NCBI RefSeq assembly: GCF_002866825.1
Contig: NZ_PKUS01000027.1
Span: 1-39,733, forward strand
Source of the DNA: Pseudohalioglobus lutimaris
GTDB taxonomy: Bacteria; Pseudomonadota; Gammaproteobacteria; Pseudomonadales; Halieaceae
Direction of reading: 5' to 3'
DNA: 39,733 bases
The notes under the pieces are model-generated. The model worked only from the letters and a program-made list of their open reading frames with translations, ran no database searches and was not told where the DNA came from. Below are positions 1 through 8,413 of this stretch, piece after piece; the stretch's first letter is position 1, and each line of letters starts with the position of its first letter. The position numbers and the translations under genes are program-made.

Positions 1-1309
1 TAACTTTGCGGACAATGTTGATCATTTACGGATTGTGACGGGAAGCGGTGCCGGCAGCGACCAACCGAGGAGAAATGTTGAAGTCAGCAATAATATTTTT
101 GCAGATACTGCCTATTATGGGAGCAGAAAACCCACATCACTTATTCTTGAGGGGGTGAGCGATGTCAGGGTCTACAATAATACCTTCTATAACAAACAGG
201 GTAGTGGCAAACGAATCTTGCGATTGAGAAATCTCAGCAATACTGAACTGCTTAACAATATCTTCCACAACGGTGAAGTGGAAGTTCAGAAAAGCTACGT
301 GCTGGATATCCATGCAGAGCATAACGCCTGGTCAAACATCGCGGGAAAGTTTGATTCTTCGTTGAAAGGGCATCGCGATTTAAATATGAACAAGCCGGGC
401 CTTAACGAATCCAACTGGGTGCCCCTGTCCTCCAGTCCGGTGGTTGATGCCGGGACTCCGCTTGGGCTAAACAGCGATTTCTATGGGTCGGCCATAAAAG
501 GGGCGGGGCCTGATATAGGTGCAGTTGAGAATGGGTCGCAACCCAACACCGGGACAACAACGGACATCCCCGACGTTTATCAGCCAGAAGACCTCCAGGC
601 TGATCGTGAGCAAACGGAGTCTCAAACTGAAAGAACAACATCACGATCAGAGTCCAGTTCTAAGGAAACACCAGTATCAAATACAGCATCGAATATCGGC
701 ACAGGAAGTTTCTCGATATCTATACGATCCCCCTCTGAGATTTTTGGAGTGGTGTCTGTTGACGTTGATGTAAGTCATCCCGAGCAGGTTAAAAAAGTTA
801 AGTTGTATGCGAATGGTGACAAGATTGGCGGTGATATCACCTGGCCATTTAGATTCAATCTTGACACCTCTCCCTATCGCGGACGCTTGCATTTGAGGGC
901 TGTCGTATTCAAGGGCGAAAAAGAAATTCTGAAAAATACTTGGGTTCGAGTTGTCGACGAAACTTCAGCGAATGATATATATGTAGATGAGCCCGAGGTT
1001 AGTGGCGAACTCGCAAGTAGTGACGAAGTCTCGAGTGCTGATGAATCAGGCGAAATTTTAGTCGATATCATTTCACCGGCGAAATGGGTTTCAGGGACGG
1101 TCAAGATCGGCGTAAATGTCAATCATCCGGACCGGGTGTCACGTGTTAAGCTTTACGCAAACGGCGATAAAATTGGCGCTGACTTAAAATGGCCGTTCAA
1201 TTTCAGGCTGGATACTTCACCTTATCGTGGGCGCTTGCATCTCAGGGCTGTAGCATTCGAAGGTAAAAAAGAGACCCTCGAAAATACCTGGATTTATGTC
1301 AGGAAATAG
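1..1309 (+). CDS. Beta-helix (choice-of-anchor-Q type) surface protein with two Ig-like repeats, 5' partial
   Basis: The frame is open to the first base, so the start lies outside the window; the GTG at position 35 is only the first in-frame start-like codon. The N-terminal part has asparagine-rich parallel beta-helix turns (NNIF, NNTFYN, LLNNIFHN). These lead into a segment with SSSPVVDAG and GPDIGAVE, the usual end of choice-of-anchor-Q beta-helix proteins. A Ser/Thr/Glu-rich linker follows at about 540-700. Then come two homologous modules of about 80 residues (about 706-960 and 1051-1306), each with VKLYANGDKIG and LDTSPYRGRLHLRAV. The family is extracellular and often binds or cleaves polysaccharide. 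No catalytic residues can be assigned, so lyase activity is not claimed. It probably belongs with the glycosyltransferase and sulfotransferase downstream. Confidence 0.75.
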   Translation, partial: NFADNVDHLRIVTGSGAGSDQPRRNVEVSNNIFADTAYYGSRKPTSLILEGVSDVRVYNNTFYNKQGSGKRILRLRNLSNTELLNNIFHNGEVEVQKSYVLDIHAEHNAWSNIAGKFDSSLKGHRDLNMNKPGLNESNWVPLSSSPVVDAGTPLGLNSDFYGSAIKGAGPDIGAVENGSQPNTGTTTDIPDVYQPEDLQADREQTESQTERTTSRSESSSKETPVSNTASNIGTGSFSISIRSPSEIFGVVSVDVDVSHPEQVKKVKLYANGDKIGGDITWPFRFNLDTSPYRGRLHLRAVVFKGEKEILKNTWVRVVDETSANDIYVDEPEVSGELASSDEVSSADESGEILVDIISPAKWVSGTVKIGVNVNHPDRVSRVKLYANGDKIGADLKWPFNFRLDTSPYRGRLHLRAVAFEGKKETLENTWIYVRK

Positions 1310-1976
1310 GGTGAATGTAGTGCTTTACTTATCGCCCAGAATGCCGCCTCAGCGTAGCAAGGCTTCATAGGGTAGTGAGGCTTTCTCTGAGAGAAGAATA
1401 TAGGCACTAGTAAGCGGCATAAGGAGGAGTGCGCCATTCTAAGCGGTGGTGAATTGAGATGATAATCGTCATATCACCTGCGCGCTCTTTAACCTATACA
1501 AGGAATTTTTGGGGCCGACATGAGACGGTTTTGGGGCGCAGATCTGATTTTTAGCTTTATCAACTGCACTTTCATTTGGAAGACTGACGAAGACAGCATT
1601 CACCGGAATCACACGCGGCTACCGCGAAACTATAGCCTCTTTGATGTTTTGGCATGATTCAATAGCAGGCAACGGTAGCAATCTTTCCGCATCGCTACCG
1701 ACTTCCACCATGGGCAGTGATCACTGTTATCACTTGGTCTTTTATTACTATGAGGGAATGTCTACAGAAGCCGGGGAAGCATTATTGCCGGGGCGCTAGT
1801 GTATAGGTTATAGACGGCAGGGGATTTTCGCGTGGAATTACAGCCTGACTGTGGCCACTATTCTAGGGGTAGCGAAGTAATAAAGATCAATTTCAATTTT
1901 TTTCCAACTTTTAAAGCCTCTTTTCTGATGAGGCAACGTCCCCGGCCGACTCCCCAGTAGATGTTGTCTGATAAAC
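1310..1976. other. 667-bp stretch without a convincing gene
   Basis: AT-rich spacer between the beta-helix gene and the convergent glycosyltransferase. The longest plus-strand frame noticed is a 45-codon ORF at 1520-1657 with no close ribosome binding site and no recognisable family. Near the glycosyltransferase end, gcctc (1916-1920) and gaggc (1930-1934) form a short stem that on the minus strand is followed by TTT. It is a weak terminator candidate for that gene. I see no insertion-sequence ends or RNA gene. Confidence 0.4.
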
Positions 1977-3017
1977 CTATGTAAATGCCATGACTTTTGC
2001 GGCAAGAAGGGTTGGTGAAAAACTTGCGAGATCAATCATTTCTGTAGGACGGGGACGCTTGGCAGCATCTGCCAAAATCTGCTCATTGAGGTTCCCATCA
2101 TACAGAACAACCCATTGGGGGTGAAGCTCCTCTAGGCCCTCTGAAAAGCATGTTCGCGGTGTAAGAATTCGGCGGTTTGCTGAAAGGCTGTAAATCATAG
2201 CGCCAGAGTGAGTGTATTGCCGATATGGGAATACGCAAAGGTCACTGGCAGCTACAATGCATTTTACTTCGTCGTCTTCCAATTCTCTGAGAATAATATG
2301 AATTCGCGTGTCCTCGCGTGCGGCGGCTTCCACCATTTCGCTTACTTCAGGTGCCGATTTGAAAGGCGCTCCCGCAATGAGAAGATGTACTTCTGGGGCA
2401 TCAAGTTTCTGGAAGGCCGTAACCAGATCCGCTACGCCTTTCTGTGCTCTTAACTGACCAAAAAATCCGATCAGCTTTGTGTTGTCATCAATGCCCAAGT
2501 CTACTCTTGTTCGTAAAGCTCTTTCATCCTCTACGAGGACATCCTCGTACCAAGGATGCCATGCCCAGGTCAGTTTCCCTCGGATCCATCGGGAGTATTG
2601 TCGTTCTATTTTTGAACAGGTTCCTGGTGAGAGTGCGATTACTCCGTCGGCCAATAAAAATAGGCCTCTGATAGTTGGCCACCATAGTAATTGCCAGCGC
2701 ATGGTGTTCCAGTCATGAGGCGTTAAGTCGTGGCAAAGCCAGATAATCTGGATACCGCTTTTTTTTAAGTCTCGAAGTTGATGTATGAATTGCAGTAGAG
2801 TTCTAAGTTTGGCGGCGTATCCGAAAGCGTTAGCATAAATGAACTGAGGCCAATGAATCACAAAAGCGTCGGTATCAGAAGGAAATTCTAGGGTGGGAAA
2901 GTTATTTATGCCCACTACTTCACAGCCCGCCTGTTCAAGCGAGTCAACGAATGTTTCGATAAAGGGATTCAGATCGCCTCCGCGACCTGGCCAACTAACC
3001 ACCCTTTTGGCAGTCAT
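1977..3017 (-). CDS. Glycosyltransferase, GT4-like (GT-B fold)
   Basis: 346 residues from an ATG. The N-terminal half has the Rossmann-like start RVVSWPGRGGDLNPF and the acceptor-side motif WLCHDLTPHDW. The C-terminal half opens with GFFGQLRAQKGVADLV, the nucleotide-sugar-binding half typical of GT4 enzymes, followed by LLIAGAPF and a D-L-C-V-F-P-Y segment. The usual E-x7-E motif of GT4 is not obvious; the equivalent position reads THSGAMIYSLSANRRILTP, as in some exopolysaccharide transferases. It should transfer a sugar from a nucleotide donor to a lipid-linked or glycan acceptor at the inner face of the cytoplasmic membrane. Donor and acceptor cannot be read from sequence. It converges with the beta-helix gene and diverges from the sulfotransferase, suggesting a polysaccharide locus. 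Confidence 0.8.
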   Translation of the reverse strand: MTAKRVVSWPGRGGDLNPFIETFVDSLEQAGCEVVGINNFPTLEFPSDTDAFVIHWPQFIYANAFGYAAKLRTLLQFIHQLRDLKKSGIQIIWLCHDLTPHDWNTMRWQLLWWPTIRGLFLLADGVIALSPGTCSKIERQYSRWIRGKLTWAWHPWYEDVLVEDERALRTRVDLGIDDNTKLIGFFGQLRAQKGVADLVTAFQKLDAPEVHLLIAGAPFKSAPEVSEMVEAAAREDTRIHIILRELEDDEVKCIVAASDLCVFPYRQYTHSGAMIYSLSANRRILTPRTCFSEGLEELHPQWVVLYDGNLNEQILADAAKRPRPTEMIDLASFSPTLLAAKVMAFT

Positions 3018-3503
3018 ACTTACTCCATTAGAAACGGCTTCTACTTAGCGGTTGTAGACTATCGCGGACAAATCCTACAGTCGAGATTTATCTGTAAGTT
3101 GTGGATAAATATGGGTTACGGAATGAGGCTTATGCGTCTTAGCGTGACGAGAATCTCTCGCACTTAAAGTTGTTGGAAAGGCAAGCCGAAAGAGCACATA
3201 GGTAGGCCTAAATAATGGCGCAGCTAGTGCGCTCAGTACGAGGCAGGAAGACCAAGAACTGAGGACAAATCCTTGTTCGTTAAAGAATCACTACTGGTGA
3301 CGACGTGACATATGGCCAAATTTTTTCTTCTGGCTCAGAGGCCTGTGGGTCTTTATAGTGAATGTTACTCTAAGGCTCGCCCTGCTACTGTATTTCGTCC
3401 AGAATATGTATAGCAGATTAGTTATGTCGTCGAACATCAATTGGTTTTGAGTCTTAGTTAACGAGGACGCGAGCTTTCACCGTGCCTTTCGAGCATCTAA
3501 ATT
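3018..3503. other. 486-bp divergent intergenic region
   Basis: AT-rich spacer between the divergent glycosyltransferase and sulfotransferase genes, so it should carry promoters for both. No clearly consensus -35/-10 pair stood out. A 33-codon frame at 3312-3413 has no support beyond being open. No repeat or RNA gene recognised. Confidence 0.4.
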
Positions 3504-4412
3504 ATGTATCCAAATTTTTTAATCGTTGGCGCTGCCAAGTCCGGCACCACGTCACTGTGGTATTACTTGAAGCAACACCCCCAAGTTTACTTTCCGGAAA
3601 ACAAAGAGCCTAACTACTTTGCTTTCGCAGGGCAAGACGTGTCGGTGCTTGAGGGGCCCGCGCCAGCACATGTGCTTCATCGGAAGCTCTACTATCTGAC
3701 TATTACCAGTAAGGGTGAGTACGAGGATCTGTTTGACGACGCCGGAGGTGAAACAGCGATCGGTGATGCCTCTGTAAGATACCTGTACTTTCCCGAAGCC
3801 TGTGGGCGAATAGCGAAGGCAGCACCAGATGCCCGAATTATCATTATCTTGCGTAACCCTGTAGACCGTCTGTACTCGCACTACTTGATGATGAAAGGCT
3901 TGTACGACCTGGAACCGCTGAGCATTGAAGACGCCATTCGCGAAGAGGACAACCGGGTTGCTGCAGGTTGGGACTGGGACTGGCACTACACGCGTGTAGG
4001 GATGTACTACGAACAGGTGCACCGCTATTTGGATACGTTTGGGGAGTCCAGGGTTCGGGTGTATGTTTACGAGGACTTCTGTAACGAACCCTTGCAGGTG
4101 ATTCGGGAGATATTCGGGTACCTGGGAGTGGATCCCGATTTTGAGCCCGATATGTCCAAGCGGGGAATGCAAACTTACTGGCCCAAGTCCGCCCGGATAG
4201 ACTGGCTACTGCGCTCTCGCAATATATTCAACCGTGCTCTCAGGAAAGTCATGCCCGAAGGCACTTACCAGCAATGGGTAGAGAAGGGGATGCGTATGAA
4301 TAGCGCAAAACCACCAAAGCTACCGGAAGCATTGCGAGCGGAATTAACCGAAAAATTTCAGCCCGATGTGGCCAAGTTGGAAGGTTTGCTGGGAAGAAAG
4401 CTACCCTGGTAG
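3504..4412 (+). CDS. PAPS-dependent sulfotransferase
   Basis: 302 residues, a normal length for bacterial sulfotransferases. The 5'-phosphosulfate-binding loop is at residues 5-15 (FLIVGAAKSGTTSL) with the catalytic-loop lysine. The 3'-phosphate-binding segment is near residues 110-126 (IIIILRNPVDRLYSHYL), with the conserved R and S. The family moves sulfate from 3'-phosphoadenylyl sulfate to a hydroxyl of a carbohydrate or other acceptor in the cytosol. With a glycosyltransferase upstream, a glycan acceptor is likely, but that is inference. No strong Shine-Dalgarno precedes the ATG, yet the family motif starts only five residues in, so the start cannot be much further down. It converges on glrR, with 12 bp between stops. 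Confidence 0.88.
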   Translation: MYPNFLIVGAAKSGTTSLWYYLKQHPQVYFPENKEPNYFAFAGQDVSVLEGPAPAHVLHRKLYYLTITSKGEYEDLFDDAGGETAIGDASVRYLYFPEACGRIAKAAPDARIIIILRNPVDRLYSHYLMMKGLYDLEPLSIEDAIREEDNRVAAGWDWDWHYTRVGMYYEQVHRYLDTFGESRVRVYVYEDFCNEPLQVIREIFGYLGVDPDFEPDMSKRGMQTYWPKSARIDWLLRSRNIFNRALRKVMPEGTYQQWVEKGMRMNSAKPPKLPEALRAELTEKFQPDVAKLEGLLGRKLPW

Positions 4413-4424
4413 CGAGGCCTGTGG

Positions 4425-5786
4425 TTACTGTGTTTGGCTGTCAGCTTCTTTCCCGGGTTTAAACTTCTCCGCGACAATTTGATGGCGCTTGAGCAGTTTA
4501 TAGAAATCCGTGCGGTTGCGTTGGGCTAGAAGTGCCGCCTCGGCGACAGATCCATTAGTGAGTCGCAGAACCTTTACCAGGTAATCATGTTCAAATTGTT
4601 GCCTCGCCTGGGACAAAGACGGCAGAAAACTGTCCTCTACGGTTAGTGCTTCGCCAACCAGCGCCTCGGGAATCACCTGGGCAGTGGATAATGCGGAGGA
4701 GCGCTCCACCACATTCTGCAGTTGGCGAACGTTTCCGGGCCAACTAGCCTGGAGCATTACTTCAATCGCTGCAGGCGCGAAACTGCTGACTTTGCCCATT
4801 TTGTAGGCACTGGACTCCCGTAAGAAGTGGTTTGCCAGTAGAGGTATGTCCTCAACTCGTTGGGCTAGCAATGGCAGGTGAAAATTAATTACGTTCAGAC
4901 GGTAGAACAGGTCTTCCCTGAACAAACCCTCGCGCATGTCCTCTTCCAGGTCGCGGTTGGTCGCAGACACTATTCTTACGTCCACCGGCTCACTTTTGGT
5001 GCTGCCAATTGGCCGCACACTTTTTTCCTGCAGTGCGCGCAACAGCTTTACCTGTAGCGGTAGGGCGACCTCGCCGATTTCGTCCAGAAAAAGAGTGCCT
5101 TTGTTTGCCGCGCGGAACAGTCCCGTATGTTCGCTTACTGCACCGGTAAAAGCCCCTTTGACATGACCGAAAAGTTCAGACTCCAGCAGTTGCTCTGGTA
5201 GCGCGCCACAGTTTACTGCCACGAAAGGGCCGGCTTGCTCGCGTCCGGCCTCGTGGATGGCGCGTGCCAGCAATTCCTTTCCTGTACCGCTCGCGCCGGT
5301 AATTAAGATGCTGACGTCTGACTCGGCAACTTGCTTGACCTGGTTTAGAATTCGCTCCATGGAAGGGCTGTGCGTGACGATGTGCTCTCGCCATGTTTCG
5401 AACGCCTCGATCTGGGTGCCGCCAGACTGGTGTATGGCTTCTCGAATCGTTGACAGTAGCGAATTTTTGTCGATGGGCTTGGTAAGAAAGGCGTAGGCAC
5501 CCATTTGTGTCGCGGTGACTGCTTCAGGAATGGTGCCCTGAGCCGACATCAGGAGCACGGGAAGACCAGGAAAGAAGTGCCGGGCCTGTTCAAATAGTTC
5601 CAGGCCGTCTGCCCCGTCAAGGCGCAGGTCCGTTAACATCAGGTCTATGCGATGGTTTCGCAGGAGTTGCAGGGCACCCTCCGCCGATTCCGCGGTAAGC
5701 ACTCCGTAGCCCTCTGCCTTCAGCCGGATGTCCAGCAATTTGAGAAGACTCGCGTCGTCGTCCACGACTAGAAGATTGTAGGACAT
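4425..5786 (-). CDS. glrR: Sigma-54-dependent response regulator GlrR (QseF)
   Basis: 453 residues from the ATG at 5786. A GTG at 5813 is in frame but lies inside the upstream gene, and the receiver fold starts at MSYNLLVVDDD. The receiver domain spans about 4-120, with acidic pocket D9-D11, phospho-acceptor D53 and K103. The AAA+ domain has Walker A GASGTGKE at about 164-171, the sigma-54 contact loop GAFTGA at 211-216 and Walker B TLFLDEIGE at about 231-239. A Fis-type helix-turn-helix fills the last 45 residues. The protein should activate RNA polymerase-sigma-54 promoters when phosphorylated by the kinase encoded upstream. The start is 4 bp after the stop of the lipoprotein gene, so the three genes are surely one transcript. 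The kinase-lipoprotein-regulator order matches E. coli glrK-qseG-glrR. Confidence 0.88.
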   Translation of the reverse strand: MSYNLLVVDDDASLLKLLDIRLKAEGYGVLTAESAEGALQLLRNHRIDLMLTDLRLDGADGLELFEQARHFFPGLPVLLMSAQGTIPEAVTATQMGAYAFLTKPIDKNSLLSTIREAIHQSGGTQIEAFETWREHIVTHSPSMERILNQVKQVAESDVSILITGASGTGKELLARAIHEAGREQAGPFVAVNCGALPEQLLESELFGHVKGAFTGAVSEHTGLFRAANKGTLFLDEIGEVALPLQVKLLRALQEKSVRPIGSTKSEPVDVRIVSATNRDLEEDMREGLFREDLFYRLNVINFHLPLLAQRVEDIPLLANHFLRESSAYKMGKVSSFAPAAIEVMLQASWPGNVRQLQNVVERSSALSTAQVIPEALVGEALTVEDSFLPSLSQARQQFEHDYLVKVLRLTNGSVAEAALLAQRNRTDFYKLLKRHQIVAEKFKPGKEADSQTQ

Positions 5787-5790
5787 GCCG

Positions 5791-6333
5791 TTACAGGACC
5801 CCCTCACCTTCACGTGTGCTAATCGATGTTTCCAGGTCGGTGATTGCCTGGATCTTTTGCTTCAGCAGGGCGTTTTCTTCAAGCGCATTGTCCAGTTTGG
5901 ACTGCGTTGAATCCTGCTGACTCTGCAGGCTGTCCTGTCGCTCGTAGTCGTTGAGGCGGGTCTGGTTATAGCGCTCCAGAATGCTGGCTAGTTCCCGTTG
6001 TTCTGGTGAGAGTTCGGTGTCGTCCTGGATTTGCCGGAAGGCATCCCTGGCCAGCGTCCAATTGGATAAAGTGGTCAGCTCCTGGTTAAGCAGGCCGAAG
6101 TAGTAGAATTGCTGCGAGTTGGAAGGGCGGCCGGTGGCTAGCAGTGCGGTCACAATCTCGTCCCGGCCCATGACCTTTACCTCACCGTATTGGCTTAGCC
6201 ATCTATCCACACCCGATGATGGAGCAGCGATGACGGTGGTCTTGGGACGGGAGGCTATGGGCGTGACCGGCTGTTCTGCACAAGCTGTCACCAGGGCAAC
6301 CAGTAGCAGAGTGAAAGTTAGTGGACGGGGCAT
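5791..6333 (-). CDS. qseG: QseG-like outer-membrane lipoprotein of the GlrKR operon
   Basis: 180 residues from the ATG at 6333. The longer frame to 6405 lacks a signal before this point. Residues 1-17 form a lipoprotein signal with lipobox LVTAC (Cys17), followed by EQP. The mature part contains SNQQFYYFGLLNQELTTLSNWTLARDAF-like helices (broken here for brevity at SNSQQFYYFG), then a glutamine-rich coiled coil (about 130-175) with QSQQDS and KLDNALEEN. This matches the short helical QseG lipoproteins, which connect envelope status to the GlrK kinase. The start overlaps the end of the kinase gene by 16 bp and its stop is 4 bp before glrR, so translation is probably coupled. Identity rests mostly on operon position plus lipobox and coiled coil. 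Confidence 0.72.
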   Translation of the reverse strand: MPRPLTFTLLLVALVTACAEQPVTPIASRPKTTVIAAPSSGVDRWLSQYGEVKVMGRDEIVTALLATGRPSNSQQFYYFGLLNQELTTLSNWTLARDAFRQIQDDTELSPEQRELASILERYNQTRLNDYERQDSLQSQQDSTQSKLDNALEENALLKQKIQAITDLETSISTREGEGVL

Positions 6334-7754
6334 ATCAACCTGAAACACACGGGAAAATGTGGGTTGGGAACAAGTTCCAGAGTACCTCTCTGTGCCTCCA
6401 TACACTCCCTGGCGACACTCAGCCCGATCCCTGAGCCCTTGATTGGGCCAGTTCTCTTGGCGGCGCTTTGAAAAAATGGCTCAAACACACGGTCCTCATC
6501 TTCAAGGGGAATAGCCTCCCCCGAATTCGCAACATCCACAATGAGGTTAGCATCCTTTTCATACCATACAAGTGCTATGGCGCCGTCTTCAGGTGTGTAG
6601 TTCACGGCATTGGAAAGCAGGTTGTCCAGAGTGGTGCGCAACTTGTGTCGATCAGCTCTCCAGGTACTGACTGTTCCGTTTGTGTCGAGGGTGAGGCGCT
6701 TGGTATCAATGCTGAATCGGTAGTGTCTTAACAAGTCTGTGCATAGCTCTTCGAGGTTAATGTTTTCCACACTCAATTCCTGGTATGGAGTCTGGTTGAA
6801 GTCTATCAGGTTCTCTATCAATCGCTGCAGTTCAATGCCGTTGAGGCGCACTATATCAACGATTTCCTGCTGTTGTTGGGACAAGGCACCGGCGACATGC
6901 TCTGATAGTAGGTCGGTACCCTCGCGGAGGCTGGCAAGCGGCGTCTTGAGTTCATGTGAGATATGACGTAGAAATTGCTGCTTTTGCTGCTCTGAATCAT
7001 GCAGTTGTTGCCGTAGCCATTCGAGTCGGGTGCCCAGTGCCTTCAGTTCCAGGGGGCCAGAGATTTCTATACTGTGGCTAAGGCCTTCCGTTCCCAATTG
7101 CTGTATTTCCTGGGTAAGCTCCTTTAGCGGCCGGGTAATCCAGTAAGCAAACAATAGCAACAGAGCGAATGTGATAGCCGCCAGAAGGGATATCTGCGCT
7201 ACCAGGAACTCTGTCAGGTCCTCTGCCTGCTCTGTATCTTGCTCAATCAACGATTCGACGGAGGCTTGCTTCCATAGCTGGATGGCTTGGCCGCGTTCCA
7301 CAATCAGGGCAAAAACCCTTTCGATGCCTTCCCCTTCATCTACAATCGGGTCGGCCGCAGGGTTGTGCCCTGACTCCGATGCGCCTGGCAGACGCAGGTC
7401 TTCCAGGGTGTCCAGAAGCGCGGCCACATCCGGGCTGGTGGAGGGGAGAATCTGCTCCAAAGCCTCCAGGTCTTCAAGCAAGCGGTCTCGTTCAAGGTCA
7501 AACAGGATGGCCAGGTCGCGATCTGCCAGGGCCAGGTATTGGCGGGCCCTGCGTTCGAGTTGAAGAATGTCTCTCTGGACTTGCTGTTCCAGTTGGGACA
7601 CTTCAACAACCAGTCGAGTCGTGCTCCGGTGTTTTTCAGCCAGCTCGCCCAGGGCGTCGATAGTAGAGAGGATTGCAATACAGAGTGGGGCAACCGCCAC
7701 CAGGAAGCCGATCAAAAGCAGTTGTAGTACAGACCTGGGTTGCCAGAACGACAT
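6318..7754 (-). CDS. glrK: Sensor histidine kinase GlrK (QseE)
   Basis: 478 residues. Transmembrane helix 1 is at about 9-31 and helix 2 at about 187-207, enclosing a mostly helical periplasmic domain of about 155 residues. A HAMP linker follows at about 207-260. The H box is FLRHISHELKTPLASLREG with phosphorylated His267. The ATPase domain has the N box LDNLLSNAVNY (about 377-386), G1 DVANSGEAIP (about 407-416) and G2 GSGIGLSVARE (about 440-450). It should autophosphorylate in response to an envelope signal and pass phosphate to D53 of the co-transcribed regulator. It is the first gene of the three-gene operon. The periplasmic signal is not deducible. Confidence 0.88.
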   Translation of the reverse strand: MSFWQPRSVLQLLLIGFLVAVAPLCIAILSTIDALGELAEKHRSTTRLVVEVSQLEQQVQRDILQLERRARQYLALADRDLAILFDLERDRLLEDLEALEQILPSTSPDVAALLDTLEDLRLPGASESGHNPAADPIVDEGEGIERVFALIVERGQAIQLWKQASVESLIEQDTEQAEDLTEFLVAQISLLAAITFALLLLFAYWITRPLKELTQEIQQLGTEGLSHSIEISGPLELKALGTRLEWLRQQLHDSEQQKQQFLRHISHELKTPLASLREGTDLLSEHVAGALSQQQQEIVDIVRLNGIELQRLIENLIDFNQTPYQELSVENINLEELCTDLLRHYRFSIDTKRLTLDTNGTVSTWRADRHKLRTTLDNLLSNAVNYTPEDGAIALVWYEKDANLIVDVANSGEAIPLEDEDRVFEPFFQSAAKRTGPIKGSGIGLSVARECMEAQRGTLELVPNPHFPVCFRLICPVH

Positions 7755-7784
7755 TTCTTGCTCATAGCGCGAGGGGGGTCGCGT

Positions 7785-7812
7785 AGTTTAGCGTGGCTCA
7801 GAGAAACGGCAA
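7785..7812 (-). promoter_or_regulatory. Candidate sigma-70 promoter for the glrK operon
   Basis: On the minus strand TTGCCG (7812-7807) and TAAACT (7790-7785) are separated by 16 bp, about 30 bp before the kinase start. Each hexamer matches consensus at four of six positions, so this is only a candidate. I found no convincing sigma-54 GG/GC element in the same spacer. Confidence 0.35.
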
Positions 7813-8005
7813 CAGTAAAAATGGGGGGGCTGGCCGGCCTGTGGTAATCACGGAAGGGCAGGGCGGACGCTATGCACGCCGGAAGTTGTGTGGAAAGCTG
7901 GATGTTACAGGGCGGTTGTCAGCTGTCAGGCGGCTATGAGGCGACCGTCGGCAATGAGCCAAAAGACGCGAACAGGCGCGCCTTTTGGCGAGGCTTTACA
8001 GGTGA

Positions 8006-8212
8006 TCAGTGTCGCTTACGGTCCCGTCTCCACAATACAAAAGCGGACATCAGGCCCAGGGCAACAGGCAGCATCGCTCCGTCAATTTCTGGAACGGATT
8101 GGCCGGGAGGGGGCCCACAGGCTTCCTCGCAGCCTACTTCAATCGCCAGGCTTCCCGCGCTAACCCCAACCAGGGCCGCGAAAACCAGCGGCTTAACCAA
8201 GTTTTTATTCAT
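8006..8212 (-). CDS. Microprotein with signal peptide and VPEID-CTERM-like sorting signal
   Basis: 68 residues. An N-terminal signal peptide (MNKNLVKPLVFAALVGVSAG, residues 1-20) is followed by a very short mature stretch with two cysteines (GCEEACGPPPG). The C-terminus is tripartite: VPEIDG, a hydrophobic helix of about 16 residues, then the basic tail RRDRKRH. This matches the layout of VPEID-CTERM proteins, which in known cases are handled by an exosortase-like membrane protease. No exosortase is in the window. An AAAGGA lies about 11 nt before the ATG and a near-consensus promoter lies further upstream, so the gene is probably real and well expressed. The cleaved product would be only some 20 residues long. 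Function unknown. Confidence 0.7.
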   Translation of the reverse strand: MNKNLVKPLVFAALVGVSAGSLAIEVGCEEACGPPPGQSVPEIDGAMLPVALGLMSAFVLWRRDRKRH

Positions 8213-8288
8213 AGTCTGATTATCCTTTTGTCACTATGGCGTATGAACCGAAGCGGAAATCCACCCCGTATCCCGTATTGCGTCTATG

Positions 8289-8317
8289 GTTATATTGAAG
8301 GGCGCAAATTATGTCAA
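8289..8317 (-). promoter_or_regulatory. Near-consensus sigma-70 promoter of the VPEID microprotein
   Basis: On the minus strand a perfect -35 TTGACA (8317-8312), a 17-bp spacer and -10 TATAAC (8294-8289, five of six). The transcript would start near 8282, giving a leader of about 70 nt before the ATG at 8212. It is one of the two best sigma-70 promoters I found here. Confidence 0.7.
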
Positions 8318-8327
8318 GAAGTCTTGA
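8314..8327. promoter_or_regulatory. Palindrome over the -35 box of the microprotein promoter
   Basis: TCAAGA-AG-TCTTGA is an inverted repeat with perfect 6-bp arms. It overlaps four bases of the -35 hexamer and extends upstream. A dimeric regulator bound here would touch the polymerase site. The cognate protein is unknown. Confidence 0.4.
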
Positions 8328-8413
8328 TTCCTGATCGGTTGGGAGGAGGATGATCCGGGGTCGTGGTCCAGTGTCCAGTTCTGCCACTGCCACCCGGATT
8401 TAGTGTCTGAGAT

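Noticed and set aside
1838-2035. 65-codon minus-strand frame at the end of the glycosyltransferase gene
   Set aside because: It overlaps that gene in another frame and extends into the AT-rich spacer without family signal.
3312-3413. 33-codon plus-strand ORF in the divergent spacer
   Set aside because: No good ribosome binding site or similarity; length is expected by chance.
3552-4172. 206-codon minus-strand frame opposite the sulfotransferase
   Set aside because: It mirrors a gene with clear PAPS motifs, has no domain signal and is a by-product of codon bias.
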